Below are positions 24,113 to 36,012 of a stretch of DNA of 64,000 bases, piece by piece. The DNA lies in contig SCHM01000006.1 of the NCBI GenBank assembly GCA_004123355.1, positions 372,001 through 436,000 of the forward strand, in the 5' to 3' direction. The notes under the pieces were generated by a model, which had not been told where the DNA came from, did not search any database, and saw only the letters and a program-made list of their open reading frames with translations. A program made the translations under genes and the position numbers. Origin of the DNA: Amphirosellinia nigrospora (taxonomy: Eukaryota; Ascomycota; Sordariomycetes; Xylariales; Xylariaceae). The stretch's first letter is position 1. Each line of letters begins with the position of its first letter.

Positions 24113-25150
24113 ATGGCTCGTACTAAGCAAACGGCGAAGCGCCTTGCGAAAGCGTTAATAACTTGGACGCGGTTCCGCCTACCGCGGGCAGGAGTGGCCG
24201 ACGTGGTCCGTGAACCACGATGATGTCCATGTTGGCCCACTTGAGGGCGTGCAAGGTTGGCGGAAGGCATCACTGGGAAGAATGGTCGACAACCCTGAGC
24301 AGGCTGTCTACATTATTGGTGAGTGTCATCTACATCGGAAAAGGGGTGAACATGTCCTGACCAACCTTATCGTAAAACTATGCAGAATGGGCCACTCTGG
24401 ATGACGTGAAGAACTTCCAGTCTTCTCCTGCCTGTGCAGAGTTCCTGCAGAACCTCCCAGAATACGACAACTCACAAGTCTCTGTTGAGTCCGGCTCAGC
24501 ATTGAAGAACCTGACCTTGGGCGAAACTTCATCATCATCATCATCGCCGGCGTCGTTGCGTTTCCTCATATTCAAACACGTCACTGAGGCCGTGACCGCG
24601 AATGTGGAGGGCCGCGTGACCTTCACCGCCTTCCTGGTACCACGCAAAGTTGACAGCGTGTTTGGAATGTGGAACGATAGCTTCAAAGGCGTGTTTAGCA
24701 GCTTCACGCCTCGCGGCTACGACCCCATAACATGGCATCGCGGTTTCTGGTTCAAGTTTTCAGCCGTGTGGCTCTGGGTGCTTTCAGAAGACTACTGGAT
24801 GGGGAAGAAGTTTGGAAAGCTGGAGCAGACGCAGCACGATGGCCAAGGTCGGACAATCATCTGCCACTTTCACCTTTGGCCACGTAAGTTTGGTGCTACT
24901 CCAGAGAAAGAAAGCATCGGCGGCGGACCCGCAGGCGAGGGAGTCTTGGAATCAAGCTATAGCGCAGGTGATGCCTCCGGCTACGGCCTGGGATCAGGAG
25001 CGTTGGGATATTCAGGAAGTGCCGCGCTTTCACCCCCCTGAGCCCGAATTTGATCCGACGGAGGATCCTGAGTATTACCAAGAGCAACAAAGACTCAAGA
25101 AGGAATTTCTCGAGTACCATGGCTTCGAAGTCGGTGAGAGCTCGGAATGA
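24113..25150 (+). CDS. ABM/dimeric alpha-beta barrel-like protein with an H3-tail-like N-terminus
   Basis: Hypothetical protein whose central part resembles the dimeric alpha-beta barrel (antibiotic biosynthesis monooxygenase-like) fold often present near metabolite genes. The block GVQGWRKASLGRMVDNPEQA, then VYIIEWATLDDVKNFQSSPA after an intron near 24320-24385, has the ferredoxin-like pattern. A long C-terminal part follows (TWHRGFWFKFSAVWLW) with an acidic tail. The only start consistent with upstream stops is at 24113, giving MARTKQTAKRLAKAL. Its first eight residues equal those of histone H3. A one-base loss between about 24155 and 24190 is needed to reach the barrel frame, and the frame changes again near 24905-24920. 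The function is unknown. The TCA run at 24529-24543 encodes poly-Ser. Confidence 0.55.
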
Positions 25151-25590
25151 AGGTATGATTCAACTATGAGGGTCGACAGTAGTTCACATTCCTATCGGAA
25201 ATAAAGGACGAAGATGTGCACGGTGTATAATTACACAAAATCAAGAATAGAGACGGAAGCAGCCGTTAACTCGCCGAAAAGGCTATTCCGCAGAAGAATA
25301 CAGTACCAGTGCAGGATCGCATCAAACGGAGGTCAAACGAGACGTGCACGGATACATTCTGTGGACACTCTACAAGGCCAAGACATGGTGTACGGCGGCT
25401 AACACCCTACAGCGATAGAATATCGCAACCAGTAGCTTGATAACGAAAGAATTGTGGTAAGTTTCCCATGAAAGAACCGCTACAAAAGCCGGGTGATCTA
25501 TTGTGGACACTTTAAACATGTCACGATTGCAATGCCTGCGAAGTATCTTGATGGGATCGAGGACTGCTTCGGGCCTATGAGATTGTGCCC
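25151..25590. other. Convergent intergenic region
   Basis: Lies between the 3' ends of the ABM-like gene (+) and the metalloprotease-like gene (-). No feature recognised. Confidence 0.35.
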
Positions 25591-26965
25591 TTAACTAAGA
25601 CATCTAAACATGACAACACATCGTACCACATATGCTCCAGTATGAGTAAGTATACATCCTGCTAGTGTCCTCTGATTAAATTCAAAGCGGGTTGCGGAAT
25701 GCCCATAAACCCTGGAGTGGTCCTGGAAATTTGGAAGTCCCAGTTGTTGTATAGACCAGGGTTGGTTGCCGTCTGGATCGCCAAACATATGATACATATG
25801 GGCGATAAAGAAGACGTAGTTCTCAGGGTTTGACTGTATCTGCGGGGTCTCTATTACCAAAGTCGAGGCACCCACCAATGCCATCTGCCAAGTCCCGAGT
25901 TAGCATAATGACCAAACATGCCAAGCACAACGAAGACTTGGTTCGGGATCTACAGACATTCCTCGTCGCCGCCTGCCAGAAATTCAATTCCATGGAGCAT
26001 GTGGAAGGTCTCGTGAACAAGTGTGACGCTCTTAGGGACTGCTTTTTCAAGGCTTACGCCATCCGCCAATACGTTGTTTGCTTCTCTGTAACTGTTTGGG
26101 TGCTTGTCGTTGTCAAAACTAAACGGGCAAAGAATCATGCTCGCTATCTCGGGGGCAACTTCAGCCTCGCCGTTTGCGTTTCGTCTGAGTGGTTGGATTG
26201 CGGCGGTGATGGCGAGGTCGGGTTCATAGCAGAAATTGGCGCCGTCTTCTGTGAAGTAGTAGCCGTTCTGGTCTATGAAGTCGCCAGACCACCATGGTTT
26301 GTTATCTGCGTCTTCGGCAAGTTTCTCCTGGTATTTGGGTACGCCTGCAACGGTGATTGTGTTGCCGTTCTGGTCCACAATCTCGTTGGCCATGAAATCA
26401 AGTGCTGGGGAGGTTGGTTCATGCAGAGATAAAAAGGTGCTGTTACAATGGAGCCAGTAATCGGTCCTATCATATAAAGGTGTACCGTCCGTTTGTTCGT
26501 TGTTTAAAAAGTATGCAACAGATTCGATATAATCTGGTCACGATGTCAACCAGACGGGTACTTTCGGGCCGGGAGCAACGATGCTCCGGGGGTAATTTCG
26601 CAACAACAACTGGGGAAAAAAAAATTGTTTGGGAATCGAAACCTACCCCTGACCCTATTGAAAGCTACACGCCTGTTTGATGTATAGGCCCCGAGTCTGT
26701 TGGAATTTGCGATACCAAAGAATGTTGACATTGCCCTTCGAACCCTAATATCTTGCTCATAGGTGTCCATGCCGACCAAGGTTGCATCCAGACTCGCGGT
26801 GCTCTCGCTGAGCCATTGGTCTAACACATCTATATAGGAATCGCAGCCGCCATCTTGAGCCCCGTCCTGAACTGTGAAGATATCAGTGATCAACAATGCG
26901 GTGGTGCATGACAGGAGAGTGAAGAGGCCCGTGATTAGGCCCAGACGAAAGGAATTTCTCGCCAT
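25591..26965 (-). CDS. Secreted HExxH metalloprotease-like protein
   Basis: Member of a fungal secreted family distantly related to deuterolysin-like zinc proteases. The start at 26965 gives MARNSFRLGLITGLFTLLSC, a signal peptide. The mature part starts near DGGCDSYIDVLDQWLSEST and continues with RVRRAMSTFFGIANSNRLGA, a short intron, then YIESVAYFLNN, STFLSLHEPTSPALDFM and KPWWSGDFIDQNGYYFTEDG. The candidate zinc site is VHETFH (HExxH), followed by LAGGDEEC. After an intron near 25950-25885 the C-terminus reads NPENYVFFIAHMYHMFGD. The GTxDxxYG motif of true aspzincins is not seen, so catalysis is not certain. At least one frame adjustment is needed at the last intron. About 330 residues in all. 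Confidence 0.65.
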
Positions 26966-27917
26966 TCCGTGTAAGCTCAGAGGCAATCCAAGCTCAGCTG
27001 TTGCCCAACTTGATGGCCCTAGTGCGAGAAACAACCGAACCGCGACGAGGAGAAACGGGGAGGGCAGCAGTGCAGTGTTAGTGACAGCGCAGTTAAATCG
27101 CCTAGGCAGACACATCATCATCTTGTTCACAAACTGGTGGTTACGCGAGAGCCAGATGCTTCCCCTCCTTGGGAACCGAACGTAACCTCGTGAGAAGTCA
27201 TCTGGAAACTTGGCGTTGATAAGATGTTACGGTTGAACTTCACAGTTGCACACATCTCGCATGCGAGTCGGGGGCACAGGGAGGATTTTCGATAGTTCTA
27301 GATGCTGAAGAAGCGGCAACTATGCGGATGACCGGCGAATCATTATGCAATGGAACATGATGTACGTGAAATTACCGCTTTCATGATGAAGCACCCGAAA
27401 GTACAAGGCAGGGAGACGACACAGGTGATCGGTAGACAGCTCATGCAGGGGCGTTATGCGATAAGATCAAGTAGTAGAAACAGACAACTATTAAATATTT
27501 GCCTAGTATGCCAAGACTGCCAAGGTGCCAAAGAGGGTTACATTTTGCCAAACTGTTGCGGTTTGGCAGAAATCGCGTAACCGCGCACCATATGTTCGTT
27601 CGTCCGGCGTCGTTTAGGCGAAAGAATTGCCAAGCTTCCCACCACACTAGCTACCTAGTATCAATCATCATGTCTTGCAGGTAGCGCAGGAACATGACCT
27701 GATTCCTGTCATTTCATTGGACGACACGGAAAAATATACAGGTCTCATTGCGAAGGATTTAATCGTCTACAGGTGTAACCAGTCATGAATGCAACGGCAG
27801 GAACGAAAAGCACGGAGAGGGCGCAGCACGAAAATTATTAATTATCTATATCCAGGATTGGTGGTTCCCTGTGATGCCTTCGGCTCATGCCACATTGTCA
27901 ATGTACAAGCCCAACCC
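26966..27917. other. Intergenic region
   Basis: Nearly 1 kb without a convincing gene between two minus-strand secreted-protein genes. Short frames are not recognisable and no repeats were seen. Confidence 0.35.
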
Positions 27918-28458
27918 CTACGCTCCTGAAGCCACAATCTTGATGAGATGCCACTGGTACCATAGCCGGCAGGGTAGGTTGAGCCCGAGTAAGTCGGGTT
28001 GGTGGTGTCGACGAGCACCCTAGCGATCCGCCGTCGGCCACACCCGATCAGGAAGCTGCCTGCTGGGTCTCGTTGGCATTGGCCGCATCGATGGTGGTGG
28101 ATGTCGGCGAAGAGCACGCTTGACAGTGTGTCGATGTGCTTGGCGAACGCCTGCGCGGTGCCGTGCGTAGACAAGCCACTCACCGCAGTCGGGTGCGTCG
28201 GCGGCAGCCATGGTGAACAGGCGGCCAGTCCTGATCTGTGCGCCGTAGGAGCGGAGGTAGGCCGCGATGAACTGGATGTCTCGACGAGGACGTCTTGCGG
28301 GATGTTGTCGGGCGCCGTGTACAGAGCTGGGCGGGCGTCTCGGTCTCATAGCAGACACGCGTTACTAGGCCGTCGATGTGGTTCGGGAGGGCGTTGGGGG
28401 CTGCGAAAGCGCCACCAAGGAGGGTCAGTGGGATAAGATGGACGAGATTAGAGATCAT
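27918..28458 (-). CDS. Small secreted protein of about 180 residues (several frame breaks)
   Basis: The start at 28458 gives a clean signal peptide, MISNLVHLIPLTLLGGAFAA. The mature part shows TRVCYETETPAQL, DIQFIAAYLRSYGAQIRTG, FTMAAADAPDCGEWLVY, AQAFAKHIDTLSSVLFADI, SLIGCG, LVDTTNPTYSGSTYPAGYG and a C-terminus ending VASGA. These blocks lie in different frames and need about five one-base corrections, a high density for 540 bp. Three cysteines are visible (in TRVCYE, PDCGE and LIGCG). The pattern resembles small secreted fungal proteins of unknown function, and it could be an effector-type or surface protein. I know of no activity for it. Confidence 0.55.
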
Positions 28459-29158
28459 CTTGAACGAGAGCGATGTTTGGATCAAGCTGGAGAAAGTTGG
28501 GGAACTCAGGAGCTGTATTGCATTGATGGAGCCGGGCTTCAAAGGCAAAGTGTGCAAGCTAACTTATAATCACTTAGGTTCTGTCGTGTAACAGATGTTT
28601 AAGAGCGGTCAAAAGACGACTTGGAGCGTGCCATCGCCATCTCTAGCATGATGTGTTCGAGAGAGACGATAATCCTCGCTTGCGTATTCGACTGCGGCCG
28701 ACTTGGTACTTTTGCCCCATTAAGCACAACCTGCGGAACTAAGCGACAAAATTCGCCCTGGATCAGGTAGTCAAGCAATGCAGTATACGAGAGGTTACAT
28801 AGCCATGGTCACTTTTCAATGTGCTGTGCCTTCAAGATGCTTGCATGATGGTTACGATGCGAGCTTGGAGCTTGGAGCTTGGAGCCCGGCCATCGTCCGG
28901 TCAGTTGACACTGAAGAGTATCTGTCGGAGGATGGCGGGGTAGATCGAGAACGCGACAAGTGCGGAATCGGCATCTAAGAGAGGGACTTGTGTCTGCACG
29001 GGCGAACTTGGGACCGGTGAGGCTTTTCCTAAGTCAGCGTTGCTTGTGGTGAAATCAGGCAAGACGCCCTCCCCAGAGCCATGTCTCTTCTCCCCAGCCA
29101 CTGCGCACCTCCACGTCTCTTCGACACGTTGCCGTCGAGATTGAAGTGGTAGAACACC
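28459..29158. other. Divergent intergenic region with a short tandem repeat
   Basis: About 700 bp between two divergently transcribed secreted-protein genes. It contains a perfect 7-bp tandem repeat (unit GAGCTTG, three copies, near 28860-28886). No gene recognised. Confidence 0.4.
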
Positions 29159-32100
29159 ATGGTGGCGCTTTTCGTTATTCTCTTGACTTTGCTAGCCGTA
29201 CAATGGAGCTCGCCCTGTCGGCCAGCACGATTCGCGGCCGAAACGCGACTCATCTACCTTCTAATACTCCCAAGCTTGATTATGATCCGGGTATGTCGTG
29301 ACTCTCTGTCATGCCCAAGGGTAATGCTAATGTCTCTCTTCACAGCCGGCGCGGCGTACATGGTTGACAACCAGCACAACTACTACAAGACAGCGCCTGA
29401 CAAGGGCAGGCAGAATGGCCCAGTTTGGGCCTACTCGGGTAGCCTAGATACTTACTTGACCAATCTTCAGAGCGGTGTTGTCCTCCGCGGCGGCTATACC
29501 AGGTCTAACAGCACTATCAAGCGAACAAAACTCAAGTTGCCCACCCACAAACGGCAGTCGTCTGACTTCTGGCTCTCAAGTCTGGGACCTTTGGGAACTG
29601 TGAGTTCTGCTTGCTTGGAAATCATCATGAATATCGTGGCTCTAACATACGCTGTGGAAAAAGCAACCAAATGCTGGTGAAGACGGCTACCAGTTCTTCA
29701 ACGTCGTGGACGACTTTGGGGCGATAACTCGGGAGGATCAGACGCCACCGAAGCGCTCAACGCGGCTCGGCCAGTTGGAACAAGGACTCGGTTGGTAACT
29801 CCGGGACGCGGTGCGGCGAGAAGTGCGGCAACACATTCTCGCAGGGCGCCATCGTCTACTTCCGGGGGCAACCTACAGATCTGCACCCCTGTGATTCAGT
29901 ATTATACACCGCAGTTCGTCGGTGACCCCAACGACATGCCCATCATAAAAGGCTGCGACGAGTTCCAGGGCATCGCTCTGTTCGACGTGGATCCCTACAT
30001 TCCTGGCGCCTCGGGTCAGCAGTGGTACATCAACCAGAACCAGTTCTTCCGTCAGATCGTAACTTCCGCTTCGACCTCAACGATATGCCCGAGTCGACGG
30101 CCGAGAATGACCAAGACCTCGTGCCGACGGGAATCCATTGGCAGGTGTCCCAGGCACATCACTGCAGAACCTGGTATTCGACATGCCCACCACGAGTACC
30201 ACGACCGCTGTGGGCATCTTCACGGAAAACGGCAGCGGTGGGTTCGTGTCTGATCTTGAGTTCAACGGGGCAACATCGGCTGGCGCGCTGGTTCTCAGCA
30301 GTATACGGCGCGCAACCTAGTCTTCAACCAGTGCAACACGGCCGTAGAGATGGTGTGGGACTGGGGCTGGAACTGGCAGCAGATCACTGTCAACGGCGGC
30401 TCTATCGCCTTCAACATTTCCGGAGTGGGTGGTGACAGCGGCCAGGGCATCGGCAGTGTGTCCATCATCGATTCTACCATTAGCGACGTGGAGGTTGGTG
30501 TCCTGACCAAACCCTCTCTGCTTCGCCCAACATTGTTCTCGACAACACCAACTTCAAGAACGTGGCCGACCCGGTCAGAACTACGGTGGTGAAACCATGC
30601 TGTCAGGGAACTCGGATCTGTGGGCCACAGGGATCCGATACAATGGCGCTGAAGGCTCGACACAGACTGGCGGTGGCAGCCCCTGAAAGGGGTAAGGGCC
30701 TGGATGATTCTAACGGCTTATTATACGTGCGCTCTCGACCGCAGTACGAGAATAATAGTGCTGACTCTTTTCTGATTGCAACTACGGATGGCGGATGCAA
30801 GAACGACGCCACTGGCGACCAAGCGTCTTGTATCAATACGTTTCTCCGCGTGCCGTGGACAGTGGTCAGATCGCCTACTTCCCAGCCGGCGTCTATGCCG
30901 TAGGATCAACGGTGAACATCCCGACCAACTCGGTCGTGCAGGGCTCTCTGTGGTCCCAGATCCTAGGATCCGGCTTCTACTTCAGCGACATAAATACCCC
31001 AAAGTCATGGTCCAGGTCGGCAACAAGGGCGACATCGGCACCATGGAAATCACTGAGATGCTCTTCTCAGTGCGCGGCGCCACCGCCGGCGCGATACTGA
31101 TGGAATGGAACGTCGCCGCTGTGTCGCAGGGGCGGCGGCCATGTGGGATTCCACTTCCGCGTCGGCGGCGCGTTGGGCACCGATCTCGACCTGAGCAAGT
31201 GCCCTAAGTTCAGCCAAAATGCCGATTGCATCGCGGCCTCGCTCAGTTCCGCTTGACGGCCCAGGCGAACGGGTACTTCGAGAATGTGTGGGCATGGGTG
31301 GCCGAACGACAACGACAAGTCCATCTACAACCAGCCGACTCCAGCTCGACGCAGATCTCCATCTTTGGCGCCCGGCATGCTAATTGAGGCCAAAGGCCCG
31401 TCATGGTTCTACGGCGGCGGCTCTGAGCACTCGGCTCTATAACTATCTTATTAGTGGTGCCGACAGCGTGTACATGGCCACATCCAGACCGAGTCGCCGT
31501 ATTATCAGCCAACCCGGCCCCCTGCCCTTTCCGCGCGGGCCACGCTCGCTGGTTTTCCCAACGACCCTGATTTCAGCGAGTGCGAAGTTGTAGCGAATGT
31601 GTGGGACGACCGGTGCAACTACGCCTGGGGCCTGCAGGTTGTTGACTCGAAAGATGTCATGATCCACTCGGCTGGATTGTACAGCTTCTTCAACGAGTAT
31701 TATCAGGACTGCATACCTACCAACAACTGCCAGGATCATATCCTAGAGGTCAAGGGCTCGACCGGCGTCGTCATCTACAACTTGTTCACGGTGGCAACCA
31801 TTAACATAGCCAGTGGTATTGACGACACGAATGTCCCACAGGATGGCAATCAGCGGGGGTTCACCACGGAGATCAGCGTGTGGGTACCGCTTCCCGGGTC
31901 TGACAACGTCGACATTGTGTGGGTTGGGACCGAAGTCTGGGCCTCACCGACGGTGAGCTGCCCGGTCCAATCCCGGTCCTGTATGTTGATCATTCCGACG
32001 AGCTCGTTGGGGTCATCAACCACCATCCAGCCAGTAGCTATACGACTTCGCTAGAGTATGGAGGGTTCTCGAGCACCACCATTGGTGGTGTTGCGACCAC

Positions 32101-34130
32101 CGTCTTCGTCACTACTACCATCTCTAACCATCTCGGTGCCGCCATTACCTGACGGCATTCCCTTCTCGAACGTAAATGTAACCACGTCAGGAGCCATGCC
32201 TATCACCATTTATCTAGTGTGGACGTCCACCCGTTGTTGTCACGTTGCAAACGGGGAGGGCGTGAGACTATCCGAACAGTGCTCTTCCACTTGGCCCTGA
32301 TCAATGGAGGTCCTCGACCGGTTTTACGGACCCAGGCACCTTACCGCTCCCCAGCGGCTCGGTCTCCCACCAGCACGACGTACTTTACTCCATAAGGAGC
32401 ATATCACGGTGCCCAGCGCCACAGTAACGACGGGTGACGTTTCCGGCTTCAATTGGAGCCATCACCATTGACTGTCCAGCCACCACGTCCATTGCTTTCG
32501 CTACGCCGGAAGTTGTCGTCGCCACGACGTGCACCGAGAATATCGATTTGACGCTGAACTTCGCGTGCCCTACAAGCCGGGTCCTCACTTTCCTCGGGCC
32601 CGCCACGGCTGTGGCTACGGTTGACTGCTCCCTGGCCACCGCCTGGAAGACCGGATCCAGCTCTACCACCACACCGTTGCCCGTGTACACATCCTGGCCT
32701 CGCTACGGCTCAATCATCCCCGAGGAAGAGGAGATCGACGAACCCGAGCCCGACGACGACGGCGTCCATGTGCCCTGCACAGTCTGGTTCTTCTTCTTCT
32801 GCATCTCGTGGGGCGAGACGCGCGTCCGCTCCTGGCACTGGATCTTGCCGCCGGGCATCTATGGCCCGGGACCGGCACCCATCAACATCATCCACCCACC
32901 TCCCGGCGTTATGATCCGCGGAAACCTGCCCAACTGGCCGCGCATCACCATCGGTCAAGATCACCGTCTTACCACCGAGTCGGAGCCAGAGTGCGAGACT
33001 CAGACGGCCGAGGCCTGCACCACCAACTACGTCTCGGATGGCACGACGTCTTCGTCGACGACGCTATGCGAAACCATTACCGGCTGCTCCATCAGCGTCT
33101 CAGACTCGTCCACGGTTGTTATCGGCAGCCAAACCGCCGCGCCCGTCGGCACCTTCGGCGACGAGCGGTGGGCGACCATGACACTGGGCGAAGCCTACAC
33201 CAACTCGTTATTTGCGGCCATTGAGTCCCGCCTGGCCCGCGAAGAAGCCAGCGCCGGCGGGTCCACCATCTCCTTTACCCCAGGCCCCACGGCGGGGCCG
33301 ACGTGTGGCGGCGCGAGCACGGCGTGCGGCGGCACCATCTGCTCCGGCTACTGGTGCAGCCCGAACCCGACAAGCGCGCCGCCGGGATACCAAGACCCTA
33401 CCGAGCTCCGGGGCTACTCGGCGCCAACGACGACAATTGGGCCGGGAACAACAACGTCGCCGCCGACGACGACCCCTACCACCGTGACGCCGCAGACGGG
33501 GCCCCATCAACTGCTTCGACGAGGCCGACTTCCCAGGCCACGCCGACATCCAGTCCGGCGACCAGGACGATTTCTCGACGGCCTTCAGCAACCTGCGCAC
33601 CCAGATGGGCGACGACGACTCGATCGGACCAGGTGATGCCGCCGTCAAACTACGCCGTACAGATTCCCACGGCGTCAACTACGATTATTCTTGCAGCTGG
33701 GTTCCGGGCTGCGTTACTGAGGTGGACAAGCAGAGCTTCGGGTTCCCGCTCGGGTCCCCCAGCCTCATCACGGCTTACTTGCTTGTCCGGGAGGATTATA
33801 CCAAGTGTAAGTGACTTCCCTAGATCACGCCACACATCTCCCATACGCGCCCTTGAGAATGGAAAGAAGCTAATCCTCTTCGACTTCTATGTAGGTAACA
33901 ACGGAGGTGTTGGTGGCTCATGCCAGGTTGGATGTCTGCTGTACACATTTGAGGGTGCGCGAGGCGATGAAGGGGCCGATCCGTGCGAGGACTTCAACTG
34001 CAACGCGTGCGGGTCGCCATTTGACGCTCCTGAATGCCAGACGTGTTGCGGAAATCTTGTCAGTGTTACTGGTGCTGGTCATAACGCCAGCACAAATACC
34101 GGCTTTACCATCGTCGACGACGGGTTATGA
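29159..34130 (+). CDS. Large secreted GH55 exo-beta-1,3-glucanase with a long C-terminal extension
   Basis: Glycoside hydrolase family 55 cleaves beta-1,3-glucan from chain ends using a double right-handed beta-helix. The N-terminus (MVALFVILLTLLAV) is a probable signal peptide and an intron follows near 29291-29343. Family blocks appear in order: AGAAYMVDNQHNYYKTAPDK, QYYTPQFVGDPNDMPIIKG, GQQWYINQNQFFRQI, TGIHWQVSQA, ENGSGGFVSDLEFNGA, GQIAYFPAGVYAVGSTVNIP, DLSKCPKFSQNADCIAASLS and NVWAWVA, and the GH55 end VVDSKDVMIHSAGLYSFFNE. After about 32000 a Thr/Ser-rich extension follows, with WILPPGIYGPGPAPINII and a Cys-rich end (DPCEDFNCNACGSPFDAPEC). Many one-base frame breaks occur, especially from 29700 to 31600. 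The total would be about 1,600 residues, twice a typical GH55 enzyme. Confidence 0.8.
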
Positions 34131-35328
34131 AGCGGAAAACTATCTGTACAGTACGTGCGCTTTTGCAATAGACTACTGGATTAGCCCAGGGCGACTAGAT
34201 TCCTAGGATTGGAGGTAATCTGCCAATTACTCATCTACAACAAGTCTCAAACTCGTAGATATTTGGGGAATCTGTTGATCAAATTGGACGCGGTGTATTA
34301 ATAAGGGCAATTCTTTTCGAAACGTAATGTGTGCATAGCTAAATGTTAAGGCGAACAAGGAAATCTGGTGTGTTGACATGTCACTACCCCTGTCATTTAC
34401 CCCTTTATACACGTACACGCACTACTTCAATACATCCTATGCAATTGTTTCATGCTTATTACAGGCCATCTTTTGGTGCCGTAAACATATATAACGAACT
34501 ATGGGGCAGCAAAGGCAGGTGTTTGGTGGCAAGTTAAAAGCTATGTACATTCGTCTGGGAAACTACTAGGGTAGAAAAGAGCTTGGATCGATAAAAGGAG
34601 TGTATATATGACTAGTCATACAACATAACATGGCACGCATAGTGATTCTACTTAACTCAAAGTGTCACAGAGCACAGACACGTATACGTACCTAGACAAG
34701 GGGATTCACGTGTATAGTTAGATAGACTCCACGAGAGTACCCCTGGAAGTTTGTACACCAAGAAGCGTATAGTGTCAACCGTAGTTAGGGGTTCTTATCA
34801 CAAAAATTTACTCAGTTCAGCCAGAATATACATGTCTTATACGATATAGAAGATTCGCAAACTTGTATATAATTACATTGAAGTCCACGATGCTCCGCTA
34901 CGGGGAACTAGGCTTAGGGGTATTGTAGGTACTAAGAAGATAAGTCATTAACTCTTGGTGTTAGTGACTAGGATGGCGGCAAGGATGAAAACGCAGTACT
35001 GCGAGTATAAAACGACAAAGTGATATCCTTAATTCCACCCCCATTTTACCTTATGAATAGCAACTTGTGCTTACAGTTTTTGCCAGGGATCACTTATACG
35101 TAGGGCATATATATCTGTTCTTCTATGAAGGTATGAAGCTATCTACAAGGGGACTATCAGATAATAAGTGATATATGTATGGTCTTTTTTTCTTATCCCT
35201 TGGGGCCTAGACGCGCGTTCCTGGTAGTTGGAAACTGCATGTATTATCTTTTGGCTTGTATCTACATAAAATGACGCCAAAGTGATCCAGCCTAGGAAGT
35301 GGTCGGTGCATGGGATACGGTCTTGTAA
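34131..35328. other. AT-rich intergenic region
   Basis: About 1.2 kb rich in TA steps between the 3' ends of two convergent genes. No gene, RNA or intact repeat recognised. It could be decayed repeat DNA. Confidence 0.35.
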
Positions 35329-36012
35329 CTAGCATGCACCAAATATAACTTTGCCTTGTGCCAGGGGTGCGTCGATCCCTGGGGCGCGCATCGCAGCATC
35401 TAGCAATAGCTCAATACAGTGGTGCGTATGATCGAGAGGGGCCGTTGCTAGGTCAATTCTCTCTCCAGTATCTAAAGAGTCTGACCGCCGCCTAAGGCCG
35501 AAGGCACAATGAGCGATATGCATTCGCAATGTCGACACCCATGAGGTTGCATGCCGCGGTTTTGTTTCTGCGAATACGGCCATATCTTCGTCCGTGATCT
35601 CCTCCGTAGCGTTGAGATCCGTCCAGTACTTCCAATCGGTGATATTCAGCTTTGAAGGGTACTGTACAAATTGTTCTTCATAGTGGCGTGGGCAGGCTGC
35701 CGGAAGCCAGGTCTTAGTCAAACGATCGAACGAGCAACCTGCTTGTCTTGCCTCTTCGACAGATTTTCCGCATGTCAGTAGCGGCCGAGGAGAGTGCTGG
35801 TGCAGTAGTTGGACATAAAGTGTTGTCACAGTCATAAGTGACACAGCTAGCGCCATTATGACGACAATGACGACGATAGTACGGCAAGTCAAACGGTTCG
35901 ACTGTTCGCCACAATATTCGTCCTTCTCAGTATGTGGCCTCTCGTCATTCTCCTCCGAAAGACGAACTCTGTGATATGTGGCTGGGATTCGAAGGTATTC
36001 AGGAAAACGCAT
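35329..36012 (-). CDS. Single-pass membrane protein of a conserved fungal Cys-motif family
   Basis: An intact 227-codon single-exon gene. The N-terminal cytosolic part (about 45 residues) is followed by one membrane helix (TIVVIVVIMALAVSLMTVT) and a lumenal or external domain. That domain opens with CGKSVEEARQAGCSFDRLTK and TWLPAACPRHYEEQF, then DWKYWTDLN and a histidine/cysteine block (RMHIAHCAFGLRRR, DHTHHCIELLLD). This CG..EA...GC.FD..T..WLP..C pattern occurs in a family expanded in filamentous ascomycetes and of unknown function. The topology and the late His-Cys blocks recall UstYa-type (DUF3328) proteins, though the HxxHC spacing is not the same. It is the best-preserved gene in the window. 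Confidence 0.7.
   Translation of the reverse strand: MRFPEYLRIPATYHRVRLSEENDERPHTEKDEYCGEQSNRLTCRTIVVIVVIMALAVSLMTVTTLYVQLLHQHSPRPLLTCGKSVEEARQAGCSFDRLTKTWLPAACPRHYEEQFVQYPSKLNITDWKYWTDLNATEEITDEDMAVFAETKPRHATSWVSTLRMHIAHCAFGLRRRSDSLDTGERIDLATAPLDHTHHCIELLLDAAMRAPGIDAPLAQGKVIFGAC

Noticed and set aside
24113-24223. A histone H3 gene
   Set aside because: Only the first eight residues match H3. The rest of the histone fold is absent and the frame stops after 36 codons.
33208-33678. Minus-strand 156-codon frame over the GH55 tail
   Set aside because: It is an antisense shadow of a GC-rich repeat-like coding region, with arginine- and proline-rich low complexity.
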